From Bacillus zhangzhouensis (lineage in GTDB: Bacteria; Bacillota; Bacilli; Bacillales; Bacillaceae), in contig NZ_JOTP01000009.1 in assembly GCF_000715205.1 (NCBI RefSeq), positions 62,001 to 126,000 on the forward strand: a stretch of DNA of 64,000 bases, read 5' to 3'. Position numbers and translations under genes: made by a program. The notes beneath the pieces are model-generated. The model had not been told where the DNA came from and did no database searches. It saw only the letters and a list, made by a program, of their open reading frames with translations. This document shows positions 62,963 through 64,000 of this stretch, in pieces. Numbering within the stretch: the stretch's first letter is position 1; every line of letters begins with the position of its first letter.

Positions 62963-64000
62963 ATGGCACTTTTAAAGGATGGTATTTCTGAAATGATTGA
63001 TGGAAAACGTGTCATTACAAAAAAACCAGAACTGCTTGCACCAGCAGGGAGCCTGGAAAAGCTGAAAATTGCTGTACATTACGGAGCAGACGCCGTCTTT
63101 ATTGGCGGGAAAGAGTTTGGACTTCGCTCAAATGCTGATAACTTTTCAATTGAAGAAATGGCAGAAGGCGTCTCATTTGCAAGCAAATATGGTGCGCGAA
63201 TTTATGTGACAACGAATATATTTGCCCACAATGAAAACATGGACGGGCTAGAGGAATATCTTCAAGGGATTGAAGGTGCTGGTGTAGCGGGAATTATTGT
63301 GGCTGATCCACTGATCATTGAAACATGTAAACGTGTGGCGCCAAAGCTGGAAGTTCACTTAAGCACGCAGCAATCTCTTTCAAATTGGAAGGCTGTTCAG
63401 TTTTGGAAGGAAGAAGGGCTTGAGCGTGTGGTGCTTGCACGTGAAACAAGTGCGCTAGAAATTATAGAAATGAAAGAAAAGGTCGATATTGAAATCGAAA
63501 CGTTCATTCACGGCGCGATGTGTATTGCTTACTCTGGCCGCTGCGTGCTTAGTAACCATATGACAGCAAGAGATTCTAACCGCGGAGGCTGCTGCCAGTC
63601 TTGCCGCTGGGATTATGATCTTTATAAACTAGAAGGTTCTGAGGAAGCACCATTATTCGGTGAAGAAGATGCACCATTTGCGATGAGCCCAAAAGACTTA
63701 AAGCTTGTCGAATCCATTCCTCAAATGATTGAAATGGGAATTGACAGCTTAAAAATCGAAGGACGGATGAAATCAATTCATTATGTAGCAACTGTTGTGA
63801 GTGTGTACCGCAAAGTCATCGATGCCTATTGTGCTGATCCAGACAATTTTGTCATTCAGCAGGAATGGTTAGATGAATTAGATAAATGTGCAAACCGTGA
63901 CACAGCTCCGGCCTTTTTCGAAGGTGTACCAGGAACTGATGAACAAATGTTTGGCATTCATGGAAAGAAAACAACATTTGACTTCGCAGGTCTTGTTCTT
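62963..64000 (+). CDS. trhP2: tRNA hydroxylation protein TrhP2 (YrrO, U32 family), 3'-truncated by the window
   Basis: The first 346 residues of a U32-family protein; the frame is open to the last base. It has KPELLAPAGSLEKLKIAVHY, the U32 signature ETFIHGAMCIAYSGRCVLS and the cysteine cluster GGCCQSCRW, probably binding an Fe-S cluster, and KIEGRMKS. GGAGGCAGAGG precedes the ATG, 20 bp after trhP1. Confidence 0.92.
   Translation, partial: MALLKDGISEMIDGKRVITKKPELLAPAGSLEKLKIAVHYGADAVFIGGKEFGLRSNADNFSIEEMAEGVSFASKYGARIYVTTNIFAHNENMDGLEEYLQGIEGAGVAGIIVADPLIIETCKRVAPKLEVHLSTQQSLSNWKAVQFWKEEGLERVVLARETSALEIIEMKEKVDIEIETFIHGAMCIAYSGRCVLSNHMTARDSNRGGCCQSCRWDYDLYKLEGSEEAPLFGEEDAPFAMSPKDLKLVESIPQMIEMGIDSLKIEGRMKSIHYVATVVSVYRKVIDAYCADPDNFVIQQEWLDELDKCANRDTAPAFFEGVPGTDEQMFGIHGKKTTFDFAGLVL

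Overview
The window is a low-to-mid GC Firmicute chromosome with SD-rich starts, many TTG/GTG starts, T-boxes and sporulation genes. Gene order follows the Bacillus subtilis segment from spo0B to yrrO almost gene for gene. Protein details and the departures from B. subtilis order suggest a member of the Bacillus pumilus group (pumilus/safensis/altitudinis); the genus is secure, the species group is inference. I saw no prophage, transposase gene, tRNA, rRNA or CRISPR array.

Layout. 0-4 kb: end of rpmA, then spo0B-obg and pheB-pheA. 3.7-9 kb: NAD de novo block, niaR-nifS divergent from nadB-nadC-nadA around a NiaR-type operator. 9-11.2 kb: spore coat/cortex genes safA and coxA; safA has a strong internal start. 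11.2-15.3 kb: a block unlike B. subtilis, with a LysE exporter, TPP riboswitch-thiC, two small genes of unknown function and the kinase-like yrzF. 15.5-23.8 kb: bofC, ruvAB, yrzS, queA, tgt, yajC, yrzE, yrbG, spoVB, comN. 23.8-34.8 kb: secDF, yrvC, yrvD, recJ, apt, relA, dtd and the cell-wall amidase yrvJ. 35-43 kb: T-box hisS-aspS, 6S-1 RNA, tcdA, rarA, cymR-iscS and mnmA. 44-48 kb: yrrB, recD2, yrrD, yrzR, yrzQ. 48.4-51.4 kb: glnQHMP transporter. 51.6-56.8 kb: yrrI, T-box alaS, yrzL-ruvX-yrzB. 56.8-60 kb: a BirA-box bioY-yhfT-yhfS operon lying inside the otherwise conserved yrzB-mltG interval. 60-64 kb: mltG, then trmR-trhP1-trhP2 (truncated by the window end).

Functional links. NifS sits with the Fe-S enzyme NadA and IscS sits with MnmA, so each cysteine desulfurase is beside a likely sulfur client. 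The ho5U/mo5U tRNA operon at the end uses prephenate, the substrate of PheA at the start. tRNA modification (queA, tgt, mnmA, tcdA, trmR, trhP), aminoacylation (hisS, aspS, alaS, dtd) and recombination (ruvAB, recJ, rarA, recD2, ruvX) dominate the rest.

Most unusual feature. Three copies of a structured non-coding element of about 175 bp lie at 26.08, 47.13 and 48.25 kb. Each sits exactly between two copies of a locus-specific palindromic hairpin, at two loci a terminator hairpin. Hairpin sequences differ between loci but match within a locus (25/25 bp at 47.1 kb). This is what a mobile element that targets hairpins and duplicates the whole hairpin would leave. The element's 3' hairpin shows compensatory base changes. 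The family is not explained by any gene in the window.
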